Origin: Kitasatospora griseola | GTDB lineage: Bacteria; Actinomycetota; Actinomycetes; Streptomycetales; Streptomycetaceae | NCBI RefSeq assembly: GCF_014648555.1 | Contig: NZ_BMRI01000011.1 | Coordinates: 1-44,858, forward strand | Length of the DNA stretch: 44,858 bases | Direction: 5' to 3' | Shown here: positions 1 to 9,612 of the stretch, piece after piece | How positions within the stretch are numbered: the stretch's first letter is position 1 | Layout: each line of letters starts with the position of its first letter | Notes under the pieces: generated by a model | Database searches by the model: none | What the model saw: only the letters and a program-made list of their open reading frames with translations | Told to the model about the DNA's origin: nothing | Made by a program: the position numbers and the translations under genes

Positions 1-241
1 GGCGTCACAACCGACCTTTGGACTCCCTCGCGTCATTTCATGCACGCCAGCGAGCCCTTGGCATCAATCATCTAGGGCAGAAAGGCCGGATCGGCGGCAG
101 AGTTGAAGGGCGAGCGGAGACGGCCCGACAGACCGCACCGCGACCAGCGACTTTCAGCCATTCCCCTGAGCGTGCAACCGAAAAGCTGCTGTTTAGGTCC
201 TGGCAATGCAACACCCCAGGCCCGAGGGGGATGTTCCCGCA

Positions 242-259
242 ATGTTCCCGCGGGAACAT
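242..259. repeat. 18-base perfect palindrome
   Basis: ATGTTCCCGCGGGAACAT is its own reverse complement. The half-site ATGTTCCCGC is repeated immediately upstream at 231-240. Such clustered half-sites suggest binding by a dimeric protein (recombinase, excisionase or repressor); the protein is not in the window. Confidence 0.75.
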
Positions 260-280
260 AGGGGCCCGTTTGGGCGGGCT

Positions 281-310
281 GATCCGGGCTGATTCGGGGA
301 GATTCGGGAG
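281..310 (+). repeat. Three 10-base direct repeats
   Basis: Three consecutive 10-mers, GATCCGGGCT, GATTCGGGGA and GATTCGGGAG, share GATYCGGG. Direct repeats next to a tRNA-like core are typical arm-type integrase sites; that role is inferred. Confidence 0.5.
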
Positions 311-345
311 CTTTCGCGCTGGCCATCGCATCGCCGCAGGTCAGA

Positions 346-385
346 TGGGGTGCGGCCTCCGGTTCGAGTCCGGCTCTGGGCACCA
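346..385 (+). other. tRNA 3'-end-like segment (attR-like core)
   Basis: The segment contains a T-arm-like CCGG-TTCGAGT-CCGG stem-loop followed by TCTGGGC-A-CCA, the layout of a tRNA T arm, acceptor 3' strand, discriminator base and CCA. The D arm, anticodon arm and 5' acceptor strand are absent, so it is not a functional tRNA gene. A partial copy like this is what integration into a tRNA 3' end leaves behind. It lies between the arms of an inverted repeat (CCGCAGGTCA at 334-343, TGACCTGCGG at 402-411). Confidence 0.45.
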
Positions 386-416
386 GCATGCATATATGCC
401 GTGACCTGCGGTGATG

Positions 417-457
417 GGCCGACTACCGGTCGGCCGGCCCGCCCGGCGTCCCGGGCG
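417..457. terminator. Two consecutive GC hairpins
   Basis: The first hairpin is GGCCGAC / GTCGGCC (417-423 and 429-435, 5-base loop). The second is CGCCCGG / CCGGGCG (440-446 and 451-457, 4-base loop). No U-tract follows, which is usual for Streptomyces. They may insulate the element end from the gene at 607. Confidence 0.4.
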
Positions 458-459
458 GC

Positions 460-474
460 GTGACGCACCGTCAC
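460..474. promoter_or_regulatory. Candidate operator, GTGACG-CAC-CGTCAC inverted repeat
   Basis: This is a perfect 6-base inverted repeat with a 3-base spacer, about 130 bases upstream of the gene at 607. Positions 461-474 match 13608-13621 at 13 of 14 bases. The second copy precedes the peptide-locus operon, suggesting one regulator for both; the binder is unknown. Confidence 0.35.
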
Positions 475-606
475 TTACGCGGCCGTTCCCTCGCTTTGCG
501 TAGCCCCGGAGCGCACCCGCGCGAGGCGGCTCCGCACCCTGCGAATGAACACTTCGTTCACAACAAAGGGTTGACGTCGTCCCGTTCACCGCCGCATGCT
601 GCTGCC

Positions 607-1035
607 ATGACCGACACCGACCCGTTCGCTCCCCCGCACCCCGAGACCGCGCGCACCGAGCGCGTCTGGACCTCGCTGTTCCGGATCGCCGAGCGGCACG
701 CCACCACCGACGAACAGCGCCGCCGCCAGACCAACCCGGCGATGCTCGCCCCGCACGAGGCGGTCCGGCTGGTCGCCTTCCTGCTCAGCGGCGCCGCCCT
801 CGCCGAGGACGGCGAACCGGAGGTGGACCGCGCCGACGTGACGGCCGCCCTCACCCTGCTCCCCCTGGTCCGGGCCGAACTCGACGAGCTGGAGGCCGGG
901 TTGCTCACCATGGCCCGCGGCCGCGGGATGACCTGGCAGGAGATCGCGTTCGGCCTCGGCCTCGGCACCCCGCAGGCCGCCCGTCAGCGCCACGAACGCC
1001 TGAGCGACCGCACCGCGCCCGCCGACCAGGCCTGA
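607..1035 (+). CDS. Small helical DNA-binding-type protein, 142 aa
   Basis: This is a short, acidic, all-helical protein without signal peptide or membrane segment. The C-terminal third (about residues 95-135) reads like a helix-turn-helix: a stretch with MTWQEIAFGLGLGTPQAA is followed by RQRHERL, as in small Streptomyces proteins annotated as DNA-binding or sigma-like HTH. The ATG at 607 is chosen because the protein becomes well behaved there; the in-frame region upstream to 460 codes for low-complexity residues. A TTGACG box at 571-576 could be a -35 element, but no good -10 follows and the ribosome site is weak. The gene is convergent with ndh. Its function is unknown beyond likely DNA binding. 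Confidence 0.75.
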   Translation: MTDTDPFAPPHPETARTERVWTSLFRIAERHATTDEQRRRQTNPAMLAPHEAVRLVAFLLSGAALAEDGEPEVDRADVTAALTLLPLVRAELDELEAGLLTMARGRGMTWQEIAFGLGLGTPQAARQRHERLSDRTAPADQA

Positions 1036-1055
1036 CGGCGGCCCGGAGAAGCCCG

Positions 1056-1086
1056 AAGGCCCCCATCCGGCAGGGGTGGGGGCCTT
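1056..1086. terminator. Bidirectional terminator hairpin after the 607 gene
   Basis: AAGGCCCCCA (1056-1065) pairs perfectly with TGGGGGCCTT (1077-1086). It sits between the converging 607 gene and ndh. The A/T flanks give short U-runs in both directions. Confidence 0.8.
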
Positions 1087-1104
1087 GGTCAACCGATTGC
1101 TGTA

Positions 1105-1171
1105 CTCCGCCCGGCAGCAGGGCCGGCTGAGCACCACGGAGGACGTGGTCCGGCGGCGTTGCCGGGCGGAG
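1105..1171. terminator. Long stem-loop downstream of ndh
   Basis: CTCCGCCCGGCA (1105-1116) pairs perfectly with TGCCGGGCGGAG (1160-1171). Inner GCCGG/CCGGC and ACCAC/GTGGT pairs extend the fold. It begins about 40 bases past the ndh stop codon, so it probably terminates ndh transcripts; a 67-base structured RNA is an alternative. Confidence 0.6.
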
Positions 1172-1210
1172 GGCCTCCGACTCGTAACCCGAACTGGCGG
1201 GTCTGGTCGC

Positions 1211-2575
1211 CTACTTGCTAGAGGCGAGTTCCTTCTTCGGCTCGGCCGCGGCGGCCGGCTTCGGCGGAGCGGTCGCCTCCTGGAAGGCGTCGAACGGCTT
1301 CTCCATCTCGGAGAGGCCGACGGTCTCGCGCTTGAGGAACATCGCCAGCGTCCAGTCGGTGAAGACCCGGATCTTGCGGTTCATGGTGGGGACCATCGCA
1401 CCGTGGTAGGCGCGGTGGAAGTACCAGGCGAGGCGGCCCTTGAGCTTGACCTTGCCGAACAGGATCGCCACACCCTTGTGCAGGCCGAGGCCGGCCACCG
1501 CACCGAGGTTCTTGTGCTTGTACTCGGCCTGCGGGAAGCCGCGCATGCCGGCCACCACGTTGTCGCCGAGGACGGCGGCCTGACGGACCGCGTGCTGCGC
1601 GTTCGGCGGGCACCAGGCGCCCTCACCGGCGGCCAGGTCGGGGACCTGGGCGTTGTCGCCGGCCGCCCACACGTAGTCGAAGCCCTGGACCTGCAGGGTC
1701 GGCTTGGTGTCGACGTGGCCGCGCGGGCCGAGCGGCAGACCGAAGCGGTTGACGACCGGGTTCGGCTTCACGCCGGCGGTCCACACGATGGTGGAGGCGT
1801 CGAACTCCATGCCGTTCTTCAGCACCACGTGCTGGTCGACGCAGGAGTCCATCGAGGTCTCGATGTAGACCTCGATGTTGCGCTCCTCCAGGCGGCCCTT
1901 GGTCCACAGACCCAGGTCGGGGCCCATCTCGGGGAGGATGCGGTTGGCCGCCTCCACCACGACGAAGCGCATGTCGTCACGGCTGACGGTCTTGTAGATC
2001 TTGGCGGCGTCGCGCGCCATGTCCTCGATCTCGGCGACCGTCTCGATGCCGGCGAAGCCGCCGCCGATGACGACGAAGGTCAGCGCCTTGCGGCGGACGT
2101 CCTCGTCGGTGGTCGACTCGGCCTTGTCCAGCTGCGCCATGACGTGGTTGCGGAGGCTGATCGCCTCTTCCACCGTCTTCATGCCGATGCCGTGCTCCGC
2201 CAGGCCCGGGATCGGGAAGGTGCGGGAGACCGAGCCGGTCGCCACGACCAGGTACTCGAAGGGCAGTTCGTAGGACTCGCCGGCCGCGGGCTGGATGGTG
2301 GCGACCTTGCGGGCGTGGTCCACCTCGGTCACGTGACCGGTGAGCACCTCCGCCTTCTTCAGGGCGCTGCGCAGGGGCGCGACGAGGTTGCGGGGGGCGA
2401 CGTTGCCGCCGGCCGCCTCCGGGAGGAAGGGCAGGTACGTCATGTACGACCGCGGGTCGACGACCGTGACGGTCGCTTCGCCGTAGCGCATCTTCTTGAG
2501 GATGCGCATCGCGGCATACAGGCCGACGTAACCACCGCCGACAATGAGGATGCGAGGACGCTCCGTGGTGCTCAT
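1211..2575 (-). CDS. ndh: Type II NADH dehydrogenase (NDH-2)
   Basis: This is a single-subunit, non-proton-pumping NADH:quinone oxidoreductase acting at the inner face of the membrane. The 454-aa protein has two dinucleotide-binding folds: FAD at the N-terminus (VGGGYVGLYAA, residues about 9-20) and NADH near the middle (VIGGGFAGIET). The FAD-contacting VWAAGDNAQVPD motif follows, then a C-terminal amphipathic region (MFLKRETVGL) that anchors to the membrane. Length fits the family. The ATG at 2575 begins MSTTERPRILIVGGG; in-frame sequence up to 2917 has no family similarity and is taken as leader. The gene is monocistronic and convergent with 607. Two Rex-box-like sites upstream (2611-2626, 2903-2918) suggest redox control by NADH/NAD+; Rex control of ndh is known in S. 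coelicolor. Confidence 0.95.
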   Translation of the reverse strand: MSTTERPRILIVGGGYVGLYAAMRILKKMRYGEATVTVVDPRSYMTYLPFLPEAAGGNVAPRNLVAPLRSALKKAEVLTGHVTEVDHARKVATIQPAAGESYELPFEYLVVATGSVSRTFPIPGLAEHGIGMKTVEEAISLRNHVMAQLDKAESTTDEDVRRKALTFVVIGGGFAGIETVAEIEDMARDAAKIYKTVSRDDMRFVVVEAANRILPEMGPDLGLWTKGRLEERNIEVYIETSMDSCVDQHVVLKNGMEFDASTIVWTAGVKPNPVVNRFGLPLGPRGHVDTKPTLQVQGFDYVWAAGDNAQVPDLAAGEGAWCPPNAQHAVRQAAVLGDNVVAGMRGFPQAEYKHKNLGAVAGLGLHKGVAILFGKVKLKGRLAWYFHRAYHGAMVPTMNRKIRVFTDWTLAMFLKRETVGLSEMEKPFDAFQEATAPPKPAAAAEPKKELASSK

Positions 2576-2610
2576 ATCCGAAAGTATCCACCCCCGCCTG
2601 ATGGGCCGTT

Positions 2611-2626
2611 CGTGAGGCCCATCACA
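2611..2626 (-). promoter_or_regulatory. Candidate Rex operator, proximal, ndh
   Basis: On the minus strand the site reads TGTGATGGGCCTCACG, that is TGTGA-N6-TCACG. This is close to the Rex consensus TGTGAA-N4-TTCACA. It lies 36-51 bases upstream of the ndh start codon, where it could block transcription initiation or elongation. Confidence 0.45.
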
Positions 2627-2902
2627 AGCTTCTGGACACCGGCTGCTACACTGCGCGCCCGCACTTTCGGCCCGTCGGCTCCCGCCGGCCCCCGCCGACC
2701 GCCCGCCGCGACCAGCGCGGCACCCAGTGCCTCGCTGAGCAGCAACGATCCTTGCGCCGTACGGGTTCCCGGGTGCACTTTCGATTTCTTCGGCGTGAAC
2801 GACGGGTGGCCTGCGATCCCATGAACCACCCGCCCCGGACGCCTTCGGTCCCACATATCGGACGAACCGATCACCGCGCTGGGCCGAAAGGCCCGATCGC
2901 CA

Positions 2903-2918
2903 TGTGAAGAAATTCACG
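2903..2918. promoter_or_regulatory. Candidate Rex operator, distal
   Basis: TGTGAA-GAAA-TTCACG matches 11 of 12 defined positions of the Rex operator TGTGAA-N4-TTCACA. It lies about 330 bases upstream of ndh and just beyond the 3' end of ppx/gppA. It may mark a distal ndh promoter or a second binding site. The region between it and ndh (2576-2902) otherwise holds a small GGGCC-GAAA-GGCCC hairpin at 2881-2894 and no convincing gene. Confidence 0.45.
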
Positions 2919-2936
2919 AAGCTTGTTGCCGCGACA

Positions 2937-2967
2937 CGCCGGGAGGCCCGCTCGGGGCCTCCCGGCG
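2937..2967. terminator. Terminator of the eno-ppx block
   Basis: CGCCGGGAGGCCC (2937-2949) pairs perfectly with GGGCCTCCCGGCG (2955-2967) around a 5-base loop, 9 bases past the ppx/gppA stop. Confidence 0.85.
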
Positions 2968-2975
2968 CGGCCGGG

Positions 2976-3911
2976 TCAGGCGATCGACCAGGCGATGCCG
3001 TCGAGGATGTCGTGCTCGGAGACCAGCAGTTCGGCGGCGCCGGTGCGCTCCATGATCTCCAGCAGGACCAGGGCGCCGGCCGCGATCACGTCGACCCGGC
3101 CGGGGTGCATCACGGGGACGGCGGCCCGCTCGGCGTGCGAGGAGTGCAGCAGCCACTCGGCGGTCTCCCGCACCTGCTGCACGGTCAGCACCGCGTGGTG
3201 GATCCGCTCGGAGTCGTAGCCGGGCAGCTCCAGGGCGATCCCGGCGACCGTGGTGACGGTGCCGGCCAGGCCGACCAGGGTGGCGTCCCCGGTCAGCGGG
3301 ACGCTCTCGGCGACGGCGTCCAGCGCGGCCCGGATGTCGGCCCGGGCGGCGGCGATCTGCTCCTCGGTGGGGTGCCCGCCCGCGAAGTGGCGCTCCGTCA
3401 TCCGCACGCAGCCGATGTCCATCGAGTGCGCGGCCCGGACGTCCTGCTCGCCGAGCACGAACTCGGTGGAGCCGCCGCCCAGGTCGAACACCAGGTACGG
3501 CGGGCGGTGCGGGCCACCGAGCAGCTCGCGGGTGGCGCCGGTGAAGGAGAGCCGGGCCTCCTCCTCGCCGCTGACCACGCTCGGGGTGATGCCGAGGATC
3601 TCCTTGACGCCCGCGGTGAACTCGGCGGCGTTCTCGGCGTCCCGGGAGGCCGAGGTGGCGACCATCCGGATCCGCTCCGGGCCGACCCCGTGCGCGGCGA
3701 TGACCTCCGCGTACTCGCGGCAGGCCGCGAAGGTGCGGTCCAGCGCCTCGGGGTGCAGCCGGCCGGTCCGGTCGACGCCCTGGCCGAGCCGGACGATCAG
3801 CATCCGCCGGTCCAGGTCGACGATCTCCCCGGTCTCCGGGTCCAGGTCGGCGATCAGCAGGCGGATCGAGTTGGTGCCGCAGTCGATCGCGGCGACCCGG
3901 GTGCTGCTCAC
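2976..3911 (-). CDS. Ppx/GppA family exopolyphosphatase
   Basis: This cytosolic enzyme of the ASKHA phosphotransferase fold is predicted to hydrolyse polyphosphate or (p)ppGpp terminal phosphates. The 311-aa protein is the short actinobacterial form without the C-terminal HD domain. Visible motifs are phosphate-1 AIDCGTNSIRLL at the N-terminus, TSASRDAEN, SGEEEARLSFTGA with the catalytic acidic pair, and the phosphate-2 loop FDLGGGSTEF. The GTG at 3911 overlaps the DUF501 stop by 4 bases (GTGA), implying translational coupling. The order eno-divIC-DUF501-ppx is the same as in mycobacteria. Polyphosphate versus pppGpp as substrate cannot be decided from sequence. Confidence 0.92.
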   Translation of the reverse strand: MSSTRVAAIDCGTNSIRLLIADLDPETGEIVDLDRRMLIVRLGQGVDRTGRLHPEALDRTFAACREYAEVIAAHGVGPERIRMVATSASRDAENAAEFTAGVKEILGITPSVVSGEEEARLSFTGATRELLGGPHRPPYLVFDLGGGSTEFVLGEQDVRAAHSMDIGCVRMTERHFAGGHPTEEQIAAARADIRAALDAVAESVPLTGDATLVGLAGTVTTVAGIALELPGYDSERIHHAVLTVQQVRETAEWLLHSSHAERAAVPVMHPGRVDVIAAGALVLLEIMERTGAAELLVSEHDILDGIAWSIA

Positions 3912-4564
3912 GACTCGTCACCCTCCACGGTGTCCTCGGCGTCCTCGGCGGCCTTGCGGGCGGCGGCCCGCTCGGCGGTCAGCGCCTCCTTGGCGGCGAT
4001 CACCGCGGCGTGGTCCTCGGCCTTGGCACGGTTGCGGACGACCCGCTCACCGGCGGCCTCGACCTCGGCGGGGCTGACGCACGGGCCCTTGGCCCACCAG
4101 TCCTCCAGCATGCCGATCGCCTCGTCGCCGAGCGGGTTGACGCCCTCGCCGGCCGCCAGCGAGTGGCCGACCAGCACGTGCAGGCACTTGACCCGGTCGG
4201 GCATGCCGCCGGCGCTGGGGAAGCCCTCCAGCACCTCGATGGCGTCCCGGCGGGCGATGTAGTCCTCGTGCGCGGCCCGGTAGGCGGCGGCGAGTTCCGG
4301 GTCCTCGGCGAGCCGGGCGCTCTGCTCCTTCATCACGCCGTCCGCCTCCAGGGTGCCGATCAGCGAGGCGGCCTTGGGACAGGTCAGGTAGTAGAGCGTC
4401 GGGAACGGCGTGCCGTCGGGCAGCCGGGGCGCGGTCTCCACCACGTCCGGGTTGCCGCACGGGCAGCGGTGGGCGACGGCGCGCAGCCCGCGCGGCACCC
4501 GGCCGAGCTGGGCGGCGATGGCCGCGACGTCGTGGTCGGAGACAGGAGGGTTCTGGTTGCTCAT
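3908..4564 (-). CDS. DUF501 protein
   Basis: This 218-aa soluble protein belongs to the DUF501 family, conserved across actinobacteria between divIC and ppx. It carries possible metal-binding cysteines: CPCGNPDV near residue 35 and LTCPKAASLIGTLE near residue 62, followed by a helical segment with VKCLHVLVGHSLA. The last 50 residues are charged and alanine-rich, likely a coiled or disordered tail. The ATG at 4564 lacks a strong ribosome site, but conservation begins at the following PVSDHDVAAIAAQLGR. Its stop is coupled to ppx. Biochemical function is unknown; the constant location suggests a link to envelope or phosphate housekeeping. Confidence 0.88.
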   Translation of the reverse strand: MSNQNPPVSDHDVAAIAAQLGRVPRGLRAVAHRCPCGNPDVVETAPRLPDGTPFPTLYYLTCPKAASLIGTLEADGVMKEQSARLAEDPELAAAYRAAHEDYIARRDAIEVLEGFPSAGGMPDRVKCLHVLVGHSLAAGEGVNPLGDEAIGMLEDWWAKGPCVSPAEVEAAGERVVRNRAKAEDHAAVIAAKEALTAERAAARKAAEDAEDTVEGDES

Positions 4565-4617
4565 CAGCAGTCTGTTCGTCGGATGGGGGCGGGTGGGGTG
4601 ACGTGGCGTCAGGGCCG

Positions 4618-5055
4618 TCAGGGGACGGCGGGCGGTGCGGCGAGTGCGGTGTCGGCGGCGTCCACCGAGTCCCAGAAGGAGGAGTACCAGGGGCGGGCGG
4701 CCTTCGGGTGTCCGGTGGCGTCCGAGGCGGACTGCTTGTCGCCCGGCGCGGGCGGCGGGGCGACCGAGACGAACGGGATCTCGCCCGGCAGCGCGTAGTG
4801 CAGCCGTTCCCGGGCCTGTGCCTTGACGTACTCCGGGTCCTGCCAGCGGGCCCTGGCCCGGCGCAGCTCGTCGACCTGCTGGTGGGCGTGCTCGGCCTTG
4901 GCCCGCTGATCGGCGATCTCGCCCCGCTGGGCGATGTACTGCCGGGCGGGGTAGACGAGTATCGCCACCAGTGAGCACAGCACGAGCACCAGCACGGTGG
5001 CCCGGCTGGTGAAGCGCGGGCGCGCCGCCAGTCCGGGGATCCTCCACTTGGCCAT
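4618..5055 (-). CDS. divIC: DivIC/FtsB-type septum formation initiator
   Basis: This bitopic divisome protein bridges FtsL and FtsQ during septation, which in Streptomyces matters mostly for sporulation septa. The 145-aa protein has a short basic cytosolic N-terminus, one transmembrane helix (about residues 20-38, RATVLVLVLCSLVAILVYP), then a coiled coil (QYIAQRGEIADQRAKAEHAH) and the family signature DPEYVKAQARERLHYALPGE. The tail is proline-rich. The ATG at 5055 is preceded by AGGAGGGG at 6 bases, far better than the upstream in-frame ATGs. It lies between eno and DUF501, in the conserved order. Confidence 0.93.
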   Translation of the reverse strand: MAKWRIPGLAARPRFTSRATVLVLVLCSLVAILVYPARQYIAQRGEIADQRAKAEHAHQQVDELRRARARWQDPEYVKAQARERLHYALPGEIPFVSVAPPPAPGDKQSASDATGHPKAARPWYSSFWDSVDAADTALAAPPAVP

Positions 5056-5080
5056 CTGGTCGCCCCTCCTGCGCATGCCG

Positions 5081-5118
5081 GTGCCCCGGCCCACCCTACG
5101 CGGTGGAGGCCGGGGCAC
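5081..5118. terminator. Hairpin between eno and divIC
   Basis: GTGCCCCGGCC (5081-5091) pairs with GGCCGGGGCAC (5108-5118), extended by inner CCACC/GGTGG. It ends transcription of the strongly expressed eno gene, with read-through possible into divIC. Confidence 0.75.
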
Positions 5119-5143
5119 CGGTCACATCGAGCTCAGTGGCGGA

Positions 5144-6535
<1,392 letters not shown>

Positions 6536-6613
6536 TCACTGGTAGTTCACCTGTTTGCCCGCCACCCGGCCGCTCCGGGCGGCGCGAACTGCTCGGCGCG
6601 CGCCCGGAACGGA

Positions 6614-6644
6614 CGGAGCGTCAGCCCGGCCGGCCGACGCTCCG
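6614..6644. terminator. Terminator of rpfA
   Basis: CGGAGCGTC (6614-6622) pairs with GACGCTCCG (6636-6644), a perfect 9-base stem starting 6 bases after the rpfA stop on the minus strand. Confidence 0.75.
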
Positions 6645-6649
6645 CGGCG

Positions 6650-7520
<871 letters not shown>

Positions 7521-7793
7521 AATTCCTGGTCGGTGTCCCGAGGGCGCGGTGGACAGGACTCGGCGTGCCGCGTTCGGGGCCCACGGCTGCGGGCAGATCG
7601 GAGAGTAAGCAGAGCTGATGAGCAATCACAAGCTCATATCACCGGTATCACGCCGAAATTACGGACCTTCACATCTCGTGCACAAACCGTCCATGTATGT
7701 CCGTATTCGCCCGTCCGGGGGCGCACCGCGCGCCCCTGGCACGGCAGTTGGCGATCCCGCGCGGGAGCAGGTCGGCCGCGGTCGAAACCGGGG

Positions 7794-9038
7794 TCAGCGG
7801 GGCGTGAAGGAGACCGGGAGCTCCCGCAGCCCGCGCATGATCAGCCCGCCCCGCCAACGGAGTTCGGCCGGATCGGCGGCGAGCTGGAGGTCCGGCAGCC
7901 GTGTCAGCAGTGTGCCTATCGCGCGCTGCCCTTCGAGCCGGGCGAGCGGCGCGCCGATGCAGTAGTGGATCCCGTGCCCGAAACCGAGGTGCGGATTGTC
8001 CGCCCGGGCCAGGTCCAGGGTGTTCTCGTCGGAGAACCGGGCCGGGTCGCGGTCCGCCGCGGCCAGCACCACCAGCACCGGATCGCCCACCGGGATGTCC
8101 ACCCCGCCGATGGTCAGCGGCCGGGTGGCGAACCGCCAGGTCGCCAGCTCCACCGGGCCGTCGTAGCGCAGCAGTTCCTCGATGCCGGTCTCCAGCAGGC
8201 CCGACTCGCCGCGGGCCAGCGAATCCTGCAGCAGGGTGCGCTGGCCGGGGTTGCGAAGCAGGGCGAAAAGTCCGTTTCCGACCAGGTTGATAGTGGTTTC
8301 GAACCCCGCGAAGAGCAGGATGAAGGCCATCGCCGCGGCCTCGTTCTCGGTCAGGTGCTCGCCGTGGTCACCGGCCCGGATCAGGCCGGAGATCAGGTCG
8401 TCGCCGAGGTCGGCCCGCTTGCGGTGGATCAGGTCGGCCAGGTAGCCGCGGATCTGCTTGACCGCGCGGCCCACTCCCCCGCGCTTGCCGCCCGTGTGTC
8501 GGATCATCATGCCGGCCCAGTCGCGCAGGTCGTCCTGGTCCTCGGCGGGGACGCCCAGCAGGTCGCAGATCGCGTAGATCGGCAGCGGGAAGGCGAACTC
8601 GTGGATCAGGTCGGCCTCGCCGCGCTCCGCGAAGGAGTCGATCAGCCGGTCGGTGAGCTGCTGCACCCGCGGTTCGAACTCGGCGACCCGGCGCGGCGTG
8701 AACGCCTTCGACACCAGGCGGCGCAGCCGGGTGTGGTCCGGCGGGTCGATGTTCAGCAGGTGGGTCATCAGATCGGCCTGCCGCTCGCCCGGGATGCCCA
8801 CCCGGCCGGTGCGGTGCGCCTGCTCGCTGTGGTGCGCCGGGTTCTTGGAGAGCCGGGAGTCGGCCAGCGCCTGCCGGGCGTCCGCGTACCGGGTGACCAG
8901 CCACGCCTCCACTCCGCTGGGCAGGGTGGTGCGGTGCACCGGGGAGTGCTCCCGCAGCCAGGCGTACGCCGGATACGGGTCGGCCGCGAACTCCCAGGTG
9001 AAGAGTTGCGGGTGGGCGGCGTGGGGCTGATCTGGCAT
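7794..9038 (-). CDS. Cytochrome P450, CYP107-like
   Basis: This is a soluble bacterial class I P450 monooxygenase needing external ferredoxin and reductase, which are not encoded nearby. The 414-aa protein shows the I-helix oxygen-activation motif FAGFETT, the K-helix ExxR in EELLRYDGPVE, the CYP107-type WRFATRP segment, and the heme loop FGHGIHYCIGAPLAR with cysteine ligand at about residue 360. Length is normal and no signal is present. Its position beside the rpfA-type gene corresponds to SCO3099, which I recall as CYP107U1, reported to affect sporulation; this assignment is from synteny and memory. It is divergent from the SDR-like gene. Substrate cannot be told. Confidence 0.93.
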   Translation of the reverse strand: MPDQPHAAHPQLFTWEFAADPYPAYAWLREHSPVHRTTLPSGVEAWLVTRYADARQALADSRLSKNPAHHSEQAHRTGRVGIPGERQADLMTHLLNIDPPDHTRLRRLVSKAFTPRRVAEFEPRVQQLTDRLIDSFAERGEADLIHEFAFPLPIYAICDLLGVPAEDQDDLRDWAGMMIRHTGGKRGGVGRAVKQIRGYLADLIHRKRADLGDDLISGLIRAGDHGEHLTENEAAAMAFILLFAGFETTINLVGNGLFALLRNPGQRTLLQDSLARGESGLLETGIEELLRYDGPVELATWRFATRPLTIGGVDIPVGDPVLVVLAAADRDPARFSDENTLDLARADNPHLGFGHGIHYCIGAPLARLEGQRAIGTLLTRLPDLQLAADPAELRWRGGLIMRGLRELPVSFTPR

Positions 9039-9098
9039 GTCTTGACCGTATCTGGAACCGCCGTCGCGTGAGTCTGGTCACCTGGCGGGTAATCCCTG

Positions 9099-9126
9099 TT
9101 GCGGAGCGTCGGGGCGAGCCTACGAT
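9099..9126 (+). promoter_or_regulatory. Candidate promoter of the SDR-like gene
   Basis: TTGCGG (9099-9104), 16 bases, then TACGAT (9121-9126). It gives a leader of about 60 bases to the ATG at 9193. Confidence 0.4.
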
Positions 9127-9192
9127 CCTCCGATGAAGCACAGTGGGCGGCGTGCGGACCGCCCCGGTTTCGCTCTGAAAGGGGAGCAGGCC

Positions 9193-9612
9193 ATGCGAGT
9201 AGCCGGTGCAGTGGTCGTCATCGCGGTGCTCGACGGGGGCGAGGGGGGCGACCTGGCCCGCCGGTTCTCCGCCGCCGGAGCCGCCGGCCTGCTCATCGCC
9301 GATCTCCGCCCCGGCGTCGCGGAGGACCTGGCGGCCGAACTCGACCGTCCCGGCTGCCCCGTGGTCGGGGTCTCCGGTGACGTCCACCGCCCCGCCGACA
9401 TCGCCGCGCTGGTCGACACCGCCGCCAAGCACCTCGGGCCGATCGACCTGTTCGCCGTCGCCGGCCCGGACGGCGAGCGGGTCGTCCAGCTCGTCGAGCT
9501 GCCGGGCCACCTCGACCCGCTGGCCGAGGTGCTGGCCCTGGTCGGCGAGGCGATCGGCGAGGTCGTCCCGGCGCAGCGCCGCCCGGTCACTGACGTCCCG
9601 CTGGCCGGCTGA
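9193..9612 (+). CDS. Short SDR-like Rossmann protein, probably non-catalytic
   Basis: The 139-aa protein resembles the first half of a short-chain dehydrogenase: beta strand AGAVVVIAVLD, a glycine-containing turn (DGGEGGDLARRF), LLIADLRPG in the position of the cofactor-discriminating Asp, a GDVHRPADIAALVDTAAKHLGPIDLF segment typical of SDRs, and AVAGPDGE where NAG would be. The canonical TGxxxGxG is eroded and the protein stops before the Ser-Tyr-Lys catalytic region. GGGGAG lies 6 bases before the ATG at 9193, preferred over the ATG at 9133. The stop codon lies 6 bases from that of mazG on the other strand. It may be a regulatory or NAD(P)-sensing remnant. Confidence 0.75.
   Translation: MRVAGAVVVIAVLDGGEGGDLARRFSAAGAAGLLIADLRPGVAEDLAAELDRPGCPVVGVSGDVHRPADIAALVDTAAKHLGPIDLFAVAGPDGERVVQLVELPGHLDPLAEVLALVGEAIGEVVPAQRRPVTDVPLAG

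Larger units (their letters stand above)
1..385. mobile_element. Probable end of a tRNA-targeting integrative element
   Basis: No convincing gene is present in this stretch. It holds an 18-base perfect palindrome (242-259), an extra copy of its half-site (231-240), three 10-base direct repeats (281-310) and a tRNA 3'-end-like segment ending in CCA at 385. Seen together, these resemble the arm-site-rich att end of an element integrated by a tyrosine recombinase into a tRNA 3' end. No 5' partner for the acceptor stem (GCCCAGA) is visible upstream, so this would be the duplicated 3' part, with element DNA to the left and chromosome to the right. No integrase lies in the window, so the call is inference; it could also be an old scar. 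Confidence 0.4.

Noticed and set aside
300..390. A complete tRNA gene
   Set aside because: Only the T arm, acceptor 3' strand and CCA are recognisable; no matching 5' acceptor strand, D arm or anticodon arm is present within 90 bases upstream.
1076..2824. Long plus-strand open frame opposite ndh
   Set aside because: Codons mirror ndh on the other strand; the translation is Arg/Gly/Leu-rich without motifs. It is a high-GC shadow frame, as are the long frames opposite eno, mfd, ppc and the JmjC genes.
2572..2874. 100-aa minus-strand open frame in the ndh leader
   Set aside because: Low-complexity composition, no ribosome site and overlap with a regulatory region.
2576..2917. N-terminal extension of ndh to 2917
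   Set aside because: The in-frame extension has no NDH-2 similarity, and a normal FAD-binding N-terminus starts at ATG 2575.
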